Source: Chitinophagaceae bacterium
GTDB taxonomy: Bacteria; Bacteroidota; Bacteroidia; Chitinophagales; Chitinophagaceae
Length of the DNA stretch: 64,000 bases
Assembly: GCA_016713965.1 (NCBI GenBank)
Contig: JADJOC010000010.1
Location: 310,001 to 374,000 of the forward strand
Direction: 5' to 3'
Shown one piece after another: positions 40,918-50,020 of this stretch (positions within the stretch are counted from its first letter, which is position 1; each line of letters opens with the position of its first letter). Both the position numbers and the translations under genes were made by a program. The notes beneath the pieces were generated by a model, which searched no databases, was not told where the DNA came from, and saw nothing but the letters and a program-made list of their open reading frames with translations.

Positions 40918-40950
40918 AAAGAAGTCAAGTTTGAAAAACTTGACTTCTTT
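40918..40950 (-). terminator. Terminator of the TonB-type receptor gene
   Basis: AAAGAAGTCAAGTTT and AAACTTGACTTCTTT form a 15-bp stem with a short loop. The minus strand continues with ATTTTTG. Confidence 0.8.
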
Positions 40951-40983
40951 ATAACCTAATAAGATATTAACAATTCAACATCC

Positions 40984-43633
40984 TTACTGCCCCATCCCGG
41001 ATTGTATATTTTGCATATTATCCATTTCGCCCCTAAGGTTTTTACGTTTAAATAATGACACATCGAATTTTCCGAAGCGCCAGTTAAAGTTTAGCCTTAC
41101 CAGTTGTGGATCCCTGCGGCGTTCATTATCCTGGATAAAAAATTGTGATTCGGCATGTGTGGCATACAGCCTTGTCCTGAAAACATCACTCATCTGTAAA
41201 GTTAAAGAAGCTGTGTTTTTCCAAAAATCTTTTTTAGCGCTATGTCAAATGAGTAGATAGGTTTTATAAACCCTTGCGCACTCGCCTGAGATTGGCCAAA
41301 ACCACCGCCACTGAACATACCGCCTCTTCCGCCGCCCCGGCCACTGCCACCGCTTGGGGGCAGCAAAGTTTTAGCTGTATAATCTCCTGAAAATTGTATA
41401 GAATAATTTTTTGGTAATTTAAAGTTGTTGTTAACTTTTTAAAACCAGCTGAATAATGAATTATCTACACCACCTTCTAAATTGCCGGCTTCCAAAGTGG
41501 CGTTAAAAAGATTAATGCTTGTAGTAATATCCCACCATTTGGCAATTTTATTTTTACCGGTAAGTTCTAAACCATATGTATAGCTTTTATTGGCATTTGC
41601 ATAAGTGCTAATAATTACACTATCGGTTTTTCCGGGGTTTGGATTGATATCCCTGTATTGAAAACGGGTGATCAGGTTGTCCGTATTACGAAAATATAAT
41701 GTTGCTAAAAAACTGTTATTGGCTTTGTATTGATTTTGATAAGAAAACTCCACCAGGTTGGTAAATTCAGGTATTAAATCCGGATTGCCTTTGGTAAGGT
41801 TTAATGAATCAGTATAATCAATAAAAGGAATCAGCTGGAAAAAATTGGGCCTGTTGATTTTTCTTGAATAATTTAATTGTATATCCTGTTTATCCGTTAA
41901 TCTATAAGATAAAAATGCACTGGGAAATAAACTGAATGGAAATTTATTGTCGAATGTTTTATTTTGTGAAATAAGGTTTCCATTGTATTCGCTGCTTTCA
42001 ATTCGCATTCCCAGTTGGAAACTAAAGTCTTTTATTTGTTGTGAATAGGTAGTATAGGCTGCATATACAGCATCGTTAAATTCGTAATTATTGCTTAAGC
42101 CAGGAATTAGTATAAGTTGGTTTGGCCATTCCTTACATAATTATCATTAAAGCTGGTAAAGTTTCGCAGGGCTGCCCTTACACCCATTTCCATTTTAGAA
42201 GTTTTGCTCAACGGGTTTACAAAATCCATTTGTGCTGTAAAGAAATCAGTAGTTCCACCACCACGGCTTTGCTCAGCTATTACAGGTGATTTTGGATCAT
42301 TATTTAGTAAAAAATATTGTGTATTAAAGTCATTTACATTTTCATTTTTACTGTTGTTATAGTTTATATCTGCTGTAAGTTCTTTGTCGGCTTTAGCAAA
42401 ATTATGTTTAAAACTTAAGGCAGCGCCATAGTTGGTAAAGTTACTAGTGCTATTGCTGGTTCTAAAACCCCTGTCAGCAGAAACAGTTTGAGGGATATAA
42501 AAAGAAGTGTCACGAGAAATATTTATTTGGTCATTACTATTAAACTCGCCCTGAACATAGTTGCCCCCGATAGTCAGTGTATTCCTGTTATCAATCAGGT
42601 AATCCAAACCTAATCTTCCAAAACCAAAATATCCGCGGTTTATAGGGTTGTTATTTTGGTTTAAATGTACCACGCCAGTATCTAAAAAATCGGTACGAAT
42701 ACTGTTGACCGTACTTATAGATTTCCGCAAACCTAATTGGGCATTGGCGAAGAAATTTACTTTTTGCTGTTTAACATTAAAGTCACCACCAAGGCTTGGC
42801 CTGGCCCTGGAATCAATATTAGCCCTTACGCTACCGTTATAACCGGCTTTCCTGTTCTTTTTTAATACTATATTTAATATACCTGACCCGCCACCGCTTG
42901 CATCAAATTTGGCAGAAGGGTTGGTAATTAATTCCACTGTCGCAATGGCATCAGCAGGTATCTGCTCCAGCGTAAGGGTAGAGGGCCTTCCATCTACAAA
43001 TATTTGCGGTGGTGCATTTCTTAAAGTTACGTTACCATCAATATCAACATTTACTGATGGTACATTCCTCATTACGTCAATAGCAGTACCACCTACACTG
43101 GTTAAGTTTTTTTCTACATTAAATATTTTCCTGTCAATGCTCATTTGTAAGGCAGAAGATGAAGTAGCAGATATAGTTACATTACTTAATTGCTGGATGT
43201 CTACTTCAAGCTTTATATTGCCTAAGTCTTTATCTACGCTTTTTAGCATGCTGCTAAAATCGCCGTTTTTAGCAGCATTCATATCTATATTAAAATTTAC
43301 TTTTTGCACAATTTCTTTATAACCGATAGCAGTAATTTTCAAGTTGTATGCAGCCATTACCGGTAATCCTTCCAGGCTAAATTCACCTTTTTTATCTGTA
43401 AGCATACCGGCTACTATTACATCTTTTCTTGTTTTGGTAACAGTGTCCATTTTGTTTTGGATAAGCTGTATGGATGCGGCATCAATTGGTTTGCCTGCTG
43501 CATCCAGTATTTTTCCATAAAAATGGCCTACATTCATATTTTGTCCTCTGCCCCCGGGTACTTGTGCATAAGTCAGGCTTACTGTACATAATAATATTAT
43601 TATCACAACTAAGGTGTTCATCGATTTTATCAT
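40984..43633 (-). CDS. TonB-dependent-receptor-like outer-membrane beta-barrel protein (frame breaks)
   Basis: About 885 residues. Signal peptide MNTLVVIIILLCTVSLTYAQ (start 43633 or 43621). Residues 35-125 are a carboxypeptidase-regulatory-like domain (GKILDAAGKPIDAASIQLIQ). A TonB plug follows (VTISATSSSALQMSIDRKIF, NVDIDGNVTLRNAPPQIFVD, AKFDASGGGSGILNIVLKK). The barrel is of the OMP_b-brl_3 kind with NYSRKINRPNFFQLIPF and a Gly-rich insert. No TonB box seen. Breaks: about 42110-42114 (one T short), 41436-41444 (T4A5 instead of T3A6 gives TAA; restores FSWFKKVNNNFK), 41230-41235 (one short; restores ALKKDFWKNTASL). Pieces 42107-43633, 41439-42008 and 40984-41193. Substrate unknown. Confidence 0.85.
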
Positions 43634-43737
43634 TACTACTTTATTGATATTTTAGAATTAAAAAAAAATATTCATCAAAAGTCCTGATTTATGTCTGGTT
43701 AAACAAGTACTTACTTGATGAATGGTAACATGTAATT

Positions 43738-44349
43738 TTAAGAAGCACTAGTAATAAAAATAATTTTAGCAATAATCTGTATAATACCTGTTAAAGTACC
43801 AAAAAGTATAGCTACATATTGTAGCCGCTTTTTTGCATGAGTGTTAAAGTTCGCTTCTATTTCATGGAGTGTAATATTATTGAGCTTTTCTGTTATTATT
43901 TTTTCTATATCGAGTTTATCTTTCAAATTATCTATATAGCTTTTTATTAGTACCGGAAACAATGTTTCCAGCTCATTTAAAAACGCCTGTTTTAATTGAT
44001 TAATTGTTTTATCACCAATAAAAGCAGCAATCATGGGAAATACATCTTTTAATTTATTTCGTAAAAAATTATCAATATGTTTTTCAATATCCGGTTTTAA
44101 TTGCTGGAAGTTTTTAGGATCTGTTATTCTTTGTTCTATTTCACTATAGGATATAAATTTACTCCTGAGCCATTGGGCAAGCTTTTGGGCCAATAATTGT
44201 TTTTTTTTAGGAAAGACACCTTGTAATGTTGTGCCAAAAATCTTAACCGGTTGTTGTGGATAGAATAATATTTTTATAACTATCCGGGAAGTTAGCCAGC
44301 TACAAAACACAGGAATTACAATAAGCAAAATACATTCTACCCAAATCAT
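43738..44349 (-). CDS. DUF445 family membrane protein
   Basis: 203 residues. One N-terminal span (IWVECILLIVIPVFCSWLTS) followed by RIVIKILFYPQQPVKIFG and LQGVFPKKKQLLAQKLAQ, the standard DUF445 opening. A long helical middle follows, with a second span at the C-terminus (AILFGTLTGIIQIIAKIIF). Inner membrane; function unknown. Length and layout are ordinary for the short Bacteroidota form. Separated from the TonB-type gene by about 100 bases on the same strand. Intact. Confidence 0.88.
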   Translation of the reverse strand: MIWVECILLIVIPVFCSWLTSRIVIKILFYPQQPVKIFGTTLQGVFPKKKQLLAQKLAQWLRSKFISYSEIEQRITDPKNFQQLKPDIEKHIDNFLRNKLKDVFPMIAAFIGDKTINQLKQAFLNELETLFPVLIKSYIDNLKDKLDIEKIITEKLNNITLHEIEANFNTHAKKRLQYVAILFGTLTGIIQIIAKIIFITSAS

Positions 44350-44483
44350 AATGAATAATTAAAGCGCACAAAAGTAGCGGAATAGCAGGGCCTTTCAAAA
44401 CCATTTTATGCGATGATACTACAAAGTTTTTATTGCATGTGAGTGAGTTCAATAAAATATTTCTATTAAAAGATGTTTTTCAT

Positions 44484-44491
44484 TATTTTTG
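44484..44491 (+). promoter_or_regulatory. -7 element upstream of tRNA-His
   Basis: TATTTTTG matches TANNTTTG, 14 bases before the tRNA. The upstream -33 element is not clear. Confidence 0.45.
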
Positions 44492-44505
44492 CAGCATAAT
44501 TAAAC

Positions 44506-44580
44506 GGTAGCTATAGCTCAGTTGGTTAGAGCATCAGATTGTGATTCTGAGGGTCGTGGGTTCGAGCCCCATTAGTTACC
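44506..44580 (+). tRNA. tRNA-His (anticodon GTG)
   Basis: 75 bases with a full cloverleaf: G-1 plus acceptor GTAGCTA/TAGTTAC, D-arm GCTCAGTTGGTTAGAGC, anticodon arm TCAGA-TTGTGAT-TCTGA, T-arm GTGGGTTCGAGCCCCAT-type, C73. The extra 5' G facing C73 is the tRNA-His identity feature. CCA is not fully encoded. Confidence 0.95.
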
Positions 44581-44583
44581 CAT

Positions 44584-44620
44584 AATGGGACAAAGCTGAA
44601 ATATTCAGTTCTGTCCCATT
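44584..44620 (+). terminator. Hairpin after tRNA-His
   Basis: AATGGGACA and TGTCCCATT arms, with inner CTGAA/TTCAG pairing, then TTATATTTTG. It starts 4 bases after the tRNA. Confidence 0.7.
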
Positions 44621-44716
44621 TATATTTTGGGGGAAACCCTCGCCAATACTGTATATCATACAAATAGCTTCATTGATTCGGGCGGTTCGATAATTCTCTC
44701 CGACAAATTCCATCGT

Positions 44717-45317
44717 TTAGAAATTATTCCAAATTTGATTTTTTGTCATAATTCTAGTTGCAAGTATCCTAAGCTCTTTTGCAGTTGCTGTGTCTTCAAA
44801 AATCTTATCCAAAGTGTCTAAAAGTGTTGGGATTTCATCATCATTGTCAACTATTAGATATGAAATGTCTGTGTGAGAAAACTTTAAATAACAGTCCGAG
44901 ATTTTTTGATTGTATTGCTCTTTGTCTTTCATATAAATCTTTCCGTCAATCCATAACAAAGCACCTTTTATATCATCTTTTGGAGGTATATAACGCCATT
45001 CACGTTCATTATAGAATCTGTAATTTTCATCATTCACTTTGCCCTTCACTAACCTGCCTTCATAATTCTTTATGTAAGAATAATACTTTTGAAGTTCTGA
45101 GGATTCTATTGTAAGATCATGTCCTTCATTTCTTAACTTCAGAAATTGGTATGTCGCAAAAGGAAACCATGGGCAATGCGGCTGGGGCATTGTTCATTTT
45201 ATGAAAACTGTATTCTTCCAAACAGTATTTAAATCTTAAACCTTTGCAATTAATAATCCCAATTAGCGAATCGAGATTTTGAGTATAGTGGATAACGCTA
45301 TTTGTGCTTATTGCCAT
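44717..45317 (-). pseudogene. AbiGi-like abortive-infection gene, internally deleted
   Basis: The N-terminal part (45126-45317) reads [20 protein letters not shown] and [15 protein letters not shown], the opening of AbiGi-type proteins (the antitoxin-side partner of the AbiG phage-exclusion system). A different frame then carries LTIESSELQKYYSYIKNYEG, YRFYNEREWRYIPPK and LKFSHTDISYLIVDNDDEIP to the stop at 44717. The conserved middle (expected HxxxYGxYGIGLxxxW, about 60-70 residues) is absent, and the join near 45128-45140 also shifts frame. One homopolymer base cannot explain this, so I call a real deletion. No AbiGii-type partner is seen. The family call rests on memory of motifs. Confidence 0.55.
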
Positions 45318-45662
45318 ATTCAAAGTTTAAAGATTTTCTATGCTCATAAAGTCGGTTTTAATATTTCGGCCAACTATCGAATATACGAACATATAAAATA
45401 TATTTCCAAATATGGATATGCTATATTTAAGTTGATATTAATTCATTGTAACAATTTTACGAAAAAAGTATTATCAAAATCTTGATTTCGTAAAGCAAAA
45501 AAATATATCAAAAATAATTAACTATCCTATTCACCAAGCCAACCAATTTGTTTAAAGCCGTCCAAAACTACAGCTAATGAAATAGTAAGCATTATCAAAA
45601 AAATTCGGAATATGGATATTTATGGGTAATTTTATGGATATTTGTTATATTTATGGGTAAAT
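45318..45662. other. AT-rich spacer between AbiGi-like and fic genes
   Basis: About 345 bases upstream of both divergent genes. No open frame of interest. The right end carries a tandem TATGGATATTTATGGGTAA-type motif. Confidence 0.5.
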
Positions 45663-45674
45663 ATGGATAAAAAT
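45608..45674 (+). promoter_or_regulatory. Direct repeats overlapping the fic start
   Basis: TATGGATATTTATGGGTAA occurs at about 45611-45629. A spread copy lies at 45634-45660 (TATGGATATTTG then ATTTATGGGTAA), followed by ATATGGATAA at the start codon. Possibly an operator for the Fic protein's own C-terminal helix-turn-helix; inference only. Confidence 0.4.
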
Positions 45675-46726
45675 ATGGGTATTAATATCGATAGTATCAA
45701 AATTACAACAGAAATTCTTTCATTGATTTCTGGAATAGATGAATTTAAAGGAGCGTGGAAAGCTATCGGACAAATCGCACCGGAACAACTAACGGCTTTA
45801 AAAAAAATTGCTACTATCGAAAGCATTGGTTCCTCTACACGTATTGAAGGGAGCAAGCTAAATGATAAAGAAGTTGAAAACCTGCTTAGTAATTTATCCA
45901 TGCAAAAATTTACTTCAAGAGATGAGCAGGAAGTAGCAGGATATTCGGCAGTGATGAATTTAATCTTTGAAAATTATGAAATCATTCCTCTAACAGAAAA
46001 TTACATTCAACAACTGCATGCCGAATTACTGGAATACAGCGAAAAAGATTTCTGGCATAAAGGACGTTATAAAAATCACCCAACCATGTTGAAGCTTTTG
46101 ATCCTTACGGTAAAAGTCTTGGTATTGTTTTTGAAACATCGAGTCCGTATGAAACACCACTACGAATGGAAGAACTGGTGGCTTGGACAAATCAGGCCTG
46201 TGCGGAAAAGAAGTTACATTCTTTGCTGATTACGGCAATATTTATTGTTGAGTTTTTAGCGATTCATCCTTTCCAGGATGGAAACGGCCGTTTATCCAGA
46301 GTGCTTACAACCTATTTACTTTTAAAATACGGATATGCTTATGTGCCTTACAGTTCGCTGGAAGCAGTAATTGAGCAAAGTAAAGAAGGTTATTACCTTG
46401 CTTTACGACAAACACAGGGAACACTTAAATCGGGGAATCCCAACTGGCAACCCTGGATATTATTTTTTTTAAAAGCCCTGCGACAAAAACAACGGCTCGA
46501 AGTAAAGCTGGAAAAGGAGAAATTGCTGATGGGCCAATTACCGGAATTATCCTTACAAATTCTTAACCTGGCAAAATCCCGTGGACGTATAACCGTAAGA
46601 GAAATTGTTGTGCTAACCAACGCTAATAGAAATACAGTTAAAAAACATCTTGAATCTTTGGTACAAAATAATTATCTCCAACAGAATGGAGAGGGTAAGG
46701 GTACCTGGTATTCGATTAAAAGTTAA
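45663..46726 (+). CDS. Fic family protein with inhibitory motif and C-terminal wHTH (frame break)
   Basis: About 354 residues. The Fic core HPFQDGNGRLSR matches HxFx(D/E)GNGRxxR, so NMP transfer, usually AMP, to a protein hydroxyl is expected. The N-terminal SSTRIEGS fits the (S/T)xxxE(G/N) inhibitory helix of class II Fic enzymes, whose Glu blocks ATP. The C-terminal 70 residues (ILNLAKSRGRITVREIVVLT, TVKKHLESLVQNNYL) are a winged helix-turn-helix, so it may regulate itself. The frame breaks at C 46079-46081: one more C restores NHPNHVEAFDPYGKSLGIVF. Start ATG 45663 (MDKNMGINIDSIK). It follows the AbiGi remnant next to tRNA-His, an accessory setting. Confidence 0.88.
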
Positions 46727-46935
46727 TTGCTACTAAAATGATATTTGTATAGAAGAAATATAAGTTTCTTAAAACTCTCAACACAGCTGAGAGAAATTAA
46801 GTTATCGTTAGAAATAATTTCCAGGGAGGTTTTAACTTTTATAGGAATTACCATTCATGTAATTTTAAGAAAAGATTTGCGTTAATACAAGCTTTTTGCC
46901 CAATAATATCTGCGTTTTTTCGTTATTTTTACTAC

Positions 46936-49100
46936 ATGCAACAAATTGTGAAATTTATGATGAGTAAAAAATTTATGCCTGTTATCCTGTTTCTTACGGG
47001 TGCCAGTTTATTTATAGCTTTTAAAAGCCAGGGAAATACTGAAAATAATGATAATCCAAAAACTAAATATGCAAAAATATTACGCAATATCGGGTTAATA
47101 TTGGAAGAAGGTCATTTTAGTCCTAAAAAGATTGATGATGCCTTTTCTAAAACCGTGCTGTATAAATTTACAGCGGAGCTGGACAATGATAAAAATATCC
47201 TTTTACAATCGGATGTTGAATCCTTTAAAAAATATGAAGATGTGGTGGATGATGAAATACATGGGACTAAGGAAATAGAATCTTTTTTTTCTGTTAATGA
47301 GGCCTATCAAAAAAGATTGAAAGAAGTATCTGTTTTGTATACAGAATTGCTTAGCAAGCCTTTTGATTTTTCTGCCAATGAATCTATTCTGCTTGATCCT
47401 GAAAAAATCAGCTATCCTAAAACTGAAGAAGAGCGAAAAGACCGGTGGCGTAAAGGCTTAAATATTTAACCTTAAGCAGGTTTACGGACATGCAGGCAGA
47501 CAGGGAAAAAATAAGGGTACCAAAGAGTACAAAGTGAAAGCTGATACTACTTTAGAAAGAGAAGCAAGAGAGCAGGTAAAAAGCAAATTGAAAGATACTT
47601 TACCACTAAAAGAACAGGGAAACTATTGATGAAAATTTCAGCAGTTTTGTAAATGTTATTACCGCGGAAATGGATCCGCATACCAATTATTTTCCTCCCG
47701 TGGATTTACGCTCTTTCAACGAAACTATGAGTGGCAGGTTCTTTGGAATTGGGGCCCAGTTAAAAGACGAAGATGGAAAAATTAAAATAGCCAGCTTAGT
47801 TACCGGTGGTCCGGCTTGGAAAAGTGGGGAATTAAAGGAAAATGATGAGATTTTAAAAGTAGCCCAGGGTAATAGTGAACCGGTAGATGTAACCGGGTAT
47901 GCAGTAACCGATGCTGTAAAGTTAATAAGGGGAGCTGAGAAAGGCACGGAAGTTAAATTAACTATTAAGCGTATTGATGGGTCATCAAAAGTGATCAGCA
48001 TATTAAGAGATGATATTAAGTTGGATGATGTATTTGCAAAAAGCGTTATTATTAATGGAGAACATAAGATCGGGTATATTAATTTGCCTGAATTTTATGC
48101 TGATTTCAGCAGGGAAGATGGGGCCAGGTGTGCAGTAGATGTTGCTAATGAAGTTAAAAAACTACAGGCTGAAAAAGTGGAAGGTATTGTACTTGATCTT
48201 AGAGGCAATGGTGGTGGGTCTTTATATGATGTAGTGCAAATGGCAGGACTTTTTATAGAAGAGGGCCCTATTTGCCAGGTAAAAGGACGGGATGAAAAAG
48301 CTACTGTTTTAAAAGATAAAGATAAGAATATATTATATACCGGGCCATTAACTGTAATGGTAGATGAAATGAGTGCTTCAGCTTCAGAAATATTTGCTGC
48401 AGCAATCCAGGATTATAAACGTGGTATTGTCATAGGCAGTACTTCTACCTATGGTAAAGGTACAGTTGAACGTAATATTCCGTTAAATCCGCAATCAGAG
48501 AATAAATTATTTGGAAATAGTAATACAGAAGATTTAGGAAGTATAAAATTGACCCTTCAAAAGTTTTACAGGATAAATGGTGGTGCTACCCAGCTTCGTG
48601 GTGTAGTTCCTGATATTATTTTACCAGACAGGTTTGACTATTTAAAATTCAGGGAAAAGGATAATGAGGCTTCCTTAAGCTGGGATGAAATAGCAAAAGC
48701 CAGTTATATGCCCTGGACCAGTACATTTAGTACGGATGCAATTATTGCTACAGCTAAAGAGGAGCTGAATAAAAATACAACTTTTGAAAAAATTAAAACT
48801 GAAGTGAACTGGCTGGCTCAAAACAATAATAAAGAAGTTCCTTTAAACCTCGAAAAATATAAAGAAGAGCAAAAACAATTTAAGAATACATTTAAACAGT
48901 TAGATGATTTGAGTAAAGCACAAAAAGAGTTAGATGTAAAAAATCCATTGTCAGATATGGCATCTATCAATGCCTCAAAAGAAAAATCTGAAAAGAACAA
49001 ACTGTTTATAAAAAAAATAAGCAGTGATATTTATATTGATGAGACAGTACGCATAATGAATAATATGATACGTCAAAGCAATCTGGCAAAAGCTAATTAA
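46936..49100 (+). CDS. prc: C-terminal processing (tail-specific) protease, S41 family (four frame breaks)
   Basis: Periplasmic serine protease that degrades or trims envelope proteins. About 722 residues. N-terminal membrane anchor or signal (MPVILFLTGASLFIAF), then the Prc N-terminal helical domain. A PDZ domain begins SGRFFGIGAQLKDEDGKIKI, and the S41 core has VLDLRGNGGGSLYDVVQMAG. The Ser-Lys dyad lies in EMSASASEIFAAAIQDYKRG and STSTYGKGTVE. A C-terminal DUF3340-type region follows. Breaks, each one base short: A 47460-47462 (KGLKYLTLSRFTDMQADRE), A 47506-47511 (EKNKGTKEYKVKADTTLE), A 47591-47593 (KSKLKRYFTTKRTG), G 47617-47619 (GETIDENFSSFVNVITAEMD). Confidence 0.9.
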
Positions 49101-49119
49101 AACTATTTTGATTAATATT

Positions 49120-49258
49120 GAAGCTGTTTAAACTTTTATTAATAAGACTGCTATAGCTAAGATGGCCGGTGGGGACACCGGCCATAGCCGTTTGCCGCGG
49201 CCGGTGTCCCCACCGGCCGCAATATAAGCACCATAATCTTAAAAGTTTAAACAGCTTC
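49120..49258. repeat. 139-bp palindromic repeat, uninterrupted copy
   Basis: Outer arms GAAGCTGTTTAAACTTTTA and TAAAAGTTTAAACAGCTTC enclose two GGCCGGTGGGGACACCGGCC-type palindromes facing each other across ATAGCCGTTTGCCGCG. The whole would fold into one long hairpin. No coding capacity. It sits between convergent prc and the DinB gene. The same element, inverted, is split by IS110 at 11821-13263, and a lone unit is at 20858. Confidence 0.85.
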
Positions 49259-49264
49259 ATTCAT

Positions 49265-49304
49265 AAAAAAATCGCAGCCATTAAAAAGGTTGCGATTTTT
49301 TTTA
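49265..49304. terminator. Bidirectional terminator
   Basis: AAAAAAATCGCAGCC and GGTTGCGATTTTTTTT arms with a TT-A5-type loop, between convergent prc and the DinB gene. Confidence 0.85.
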
Positions 49305-49319
49305 TGAAATTATTTTAAG

Positions 49320-49829
49320 TTACATATATCTTTCTTCAATAACCTTTTTATGGTGGTAGCAATGCCCAAGTGTGATAAAACCAAAACTTAAAACAGTAGC
49401 AGGATTATTGTTAGATACACCACTGCGAATCAACATTTCTTCGTTAAAACTATCAAACAATAGTTGGGTGGATTGCCGGACTATTATAAATTCTGTTACT
49501 AAACTTTGCCAGCTCCTGCTATTGGCATTAGAATTAGCCGCATAAAAGTTTTCATCAAATCCTGGTAATGATAATGTTTCTTTACGGGAAATACATAAAG
49601 CCCTGTAATTAAAAATCCTTTCCGCATCTGTAATATGTTGCATTACTTCTTTGATAGTCCATTTGTTTTGGGCGTATGCATAAGTGGATTTTTCTTCAGT
49701 TATGCCATTAAGAAAAGCAGTAATAATATCAAACTGGGTTTTAAAAGCTGCCTGCAATTCTTCTTCCGGTACCAGGGTTACATATTTTTCAAAATAAGCA
49801 GGGTAGGTGGAGGGTAATGGTTTAGCCAT
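49320..49829 (-). CDS. DinB family protein
   Basis: About 169 residues, a four-helix bundle of the DinB/YfiT kind that often binds a metal. The start ATG at 49829 (MAKPLPSTYPAYFEKYV) is preferred; the upstream in-frame extension is translated from the palindromic repeat next to it. The helix with KWTIKEVMQHITDAERIF contributes the first His, and GHCYHHKKVIEERYM at the C-terminus the others. Such proteins are thiol-dependent transferases or of unknown role; substrate unknown. Intact. Confidence 0.88.
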   Translation of the reverse strand: MAKPLPSTYPAYFEKYVTLVPEEELQAAFKTQFDIITAFLNGITEEKSTYAYAQNKWTIKEVMQHITDAERIFNYRALCISRKETLSLPGFDENFYAANSNANSRSWQSLVTEFIIVRQSTQLLFDSFNEEMLIRSGVSNNNPATVLSFGFITLGHCYHHKKVIEERYM

Positions 49830-49876
49830 ACTGTCAATTTTAAAAAGAAAGATTACAGGGCTATACGCTATACAGT

Positions 49877-49965
49877 AGACCTCTTGCATAATTCATATTT
49901 TTTGTTCAAACTCACCTTTAATTCCTCTCCGAAGGAGAGGATAAGGCGAATTATACAAGAGGTCT
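49877..49965. repeat. AGACCTCTTG palindrome
   Basis: Outer arms AGACCTCTTGCATAATTC and GAATTATACAAGAGGTCT, inner CCTCTCC-GAA-GGAGAGG hairpin. Only this copy is seen in the window. It provides the false N-terminal extension of the DinB gene. Confidence 0.6.
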
Positions 49966-50020
49966 GGTGATAAATTATTCTATGATAGCCATATAATCTT
50001 TAAGTATATTTATTATTTGA

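Larger units (their letters stand above)
40577..40983. other. Spacer with palindromic repeats
   Basis: No gene. About 40720-40740 is a REP-family flank (TTTAGCTTTTATTGAAGCGG). A CACGCAAAGACGC/GCGTCTTTGCGTG palindrome is at 40745-40811. A GCGACCACCGCCTCTGGCGTTGCAAGCTGCAACGGCTG unit with the pair TTGCAAGCTGCAA is at about 40847-40884. The terminator of the TonB-type gene is at 40918-40950. Confidence 0.55.

Noticed and set aside
44584..44620. att site or second tRNA-like element after tRNA-His
   Set aside because: It is a simple hairpin with a T-rich tail and does not repeat the tRNA 3' end.
49830..49889. Signal-peptide-like N-terminal extension of the DinB protein
   Set aside because: It overlaps the AGACCTCTTG palindrome; the start at 49829 matches the family.
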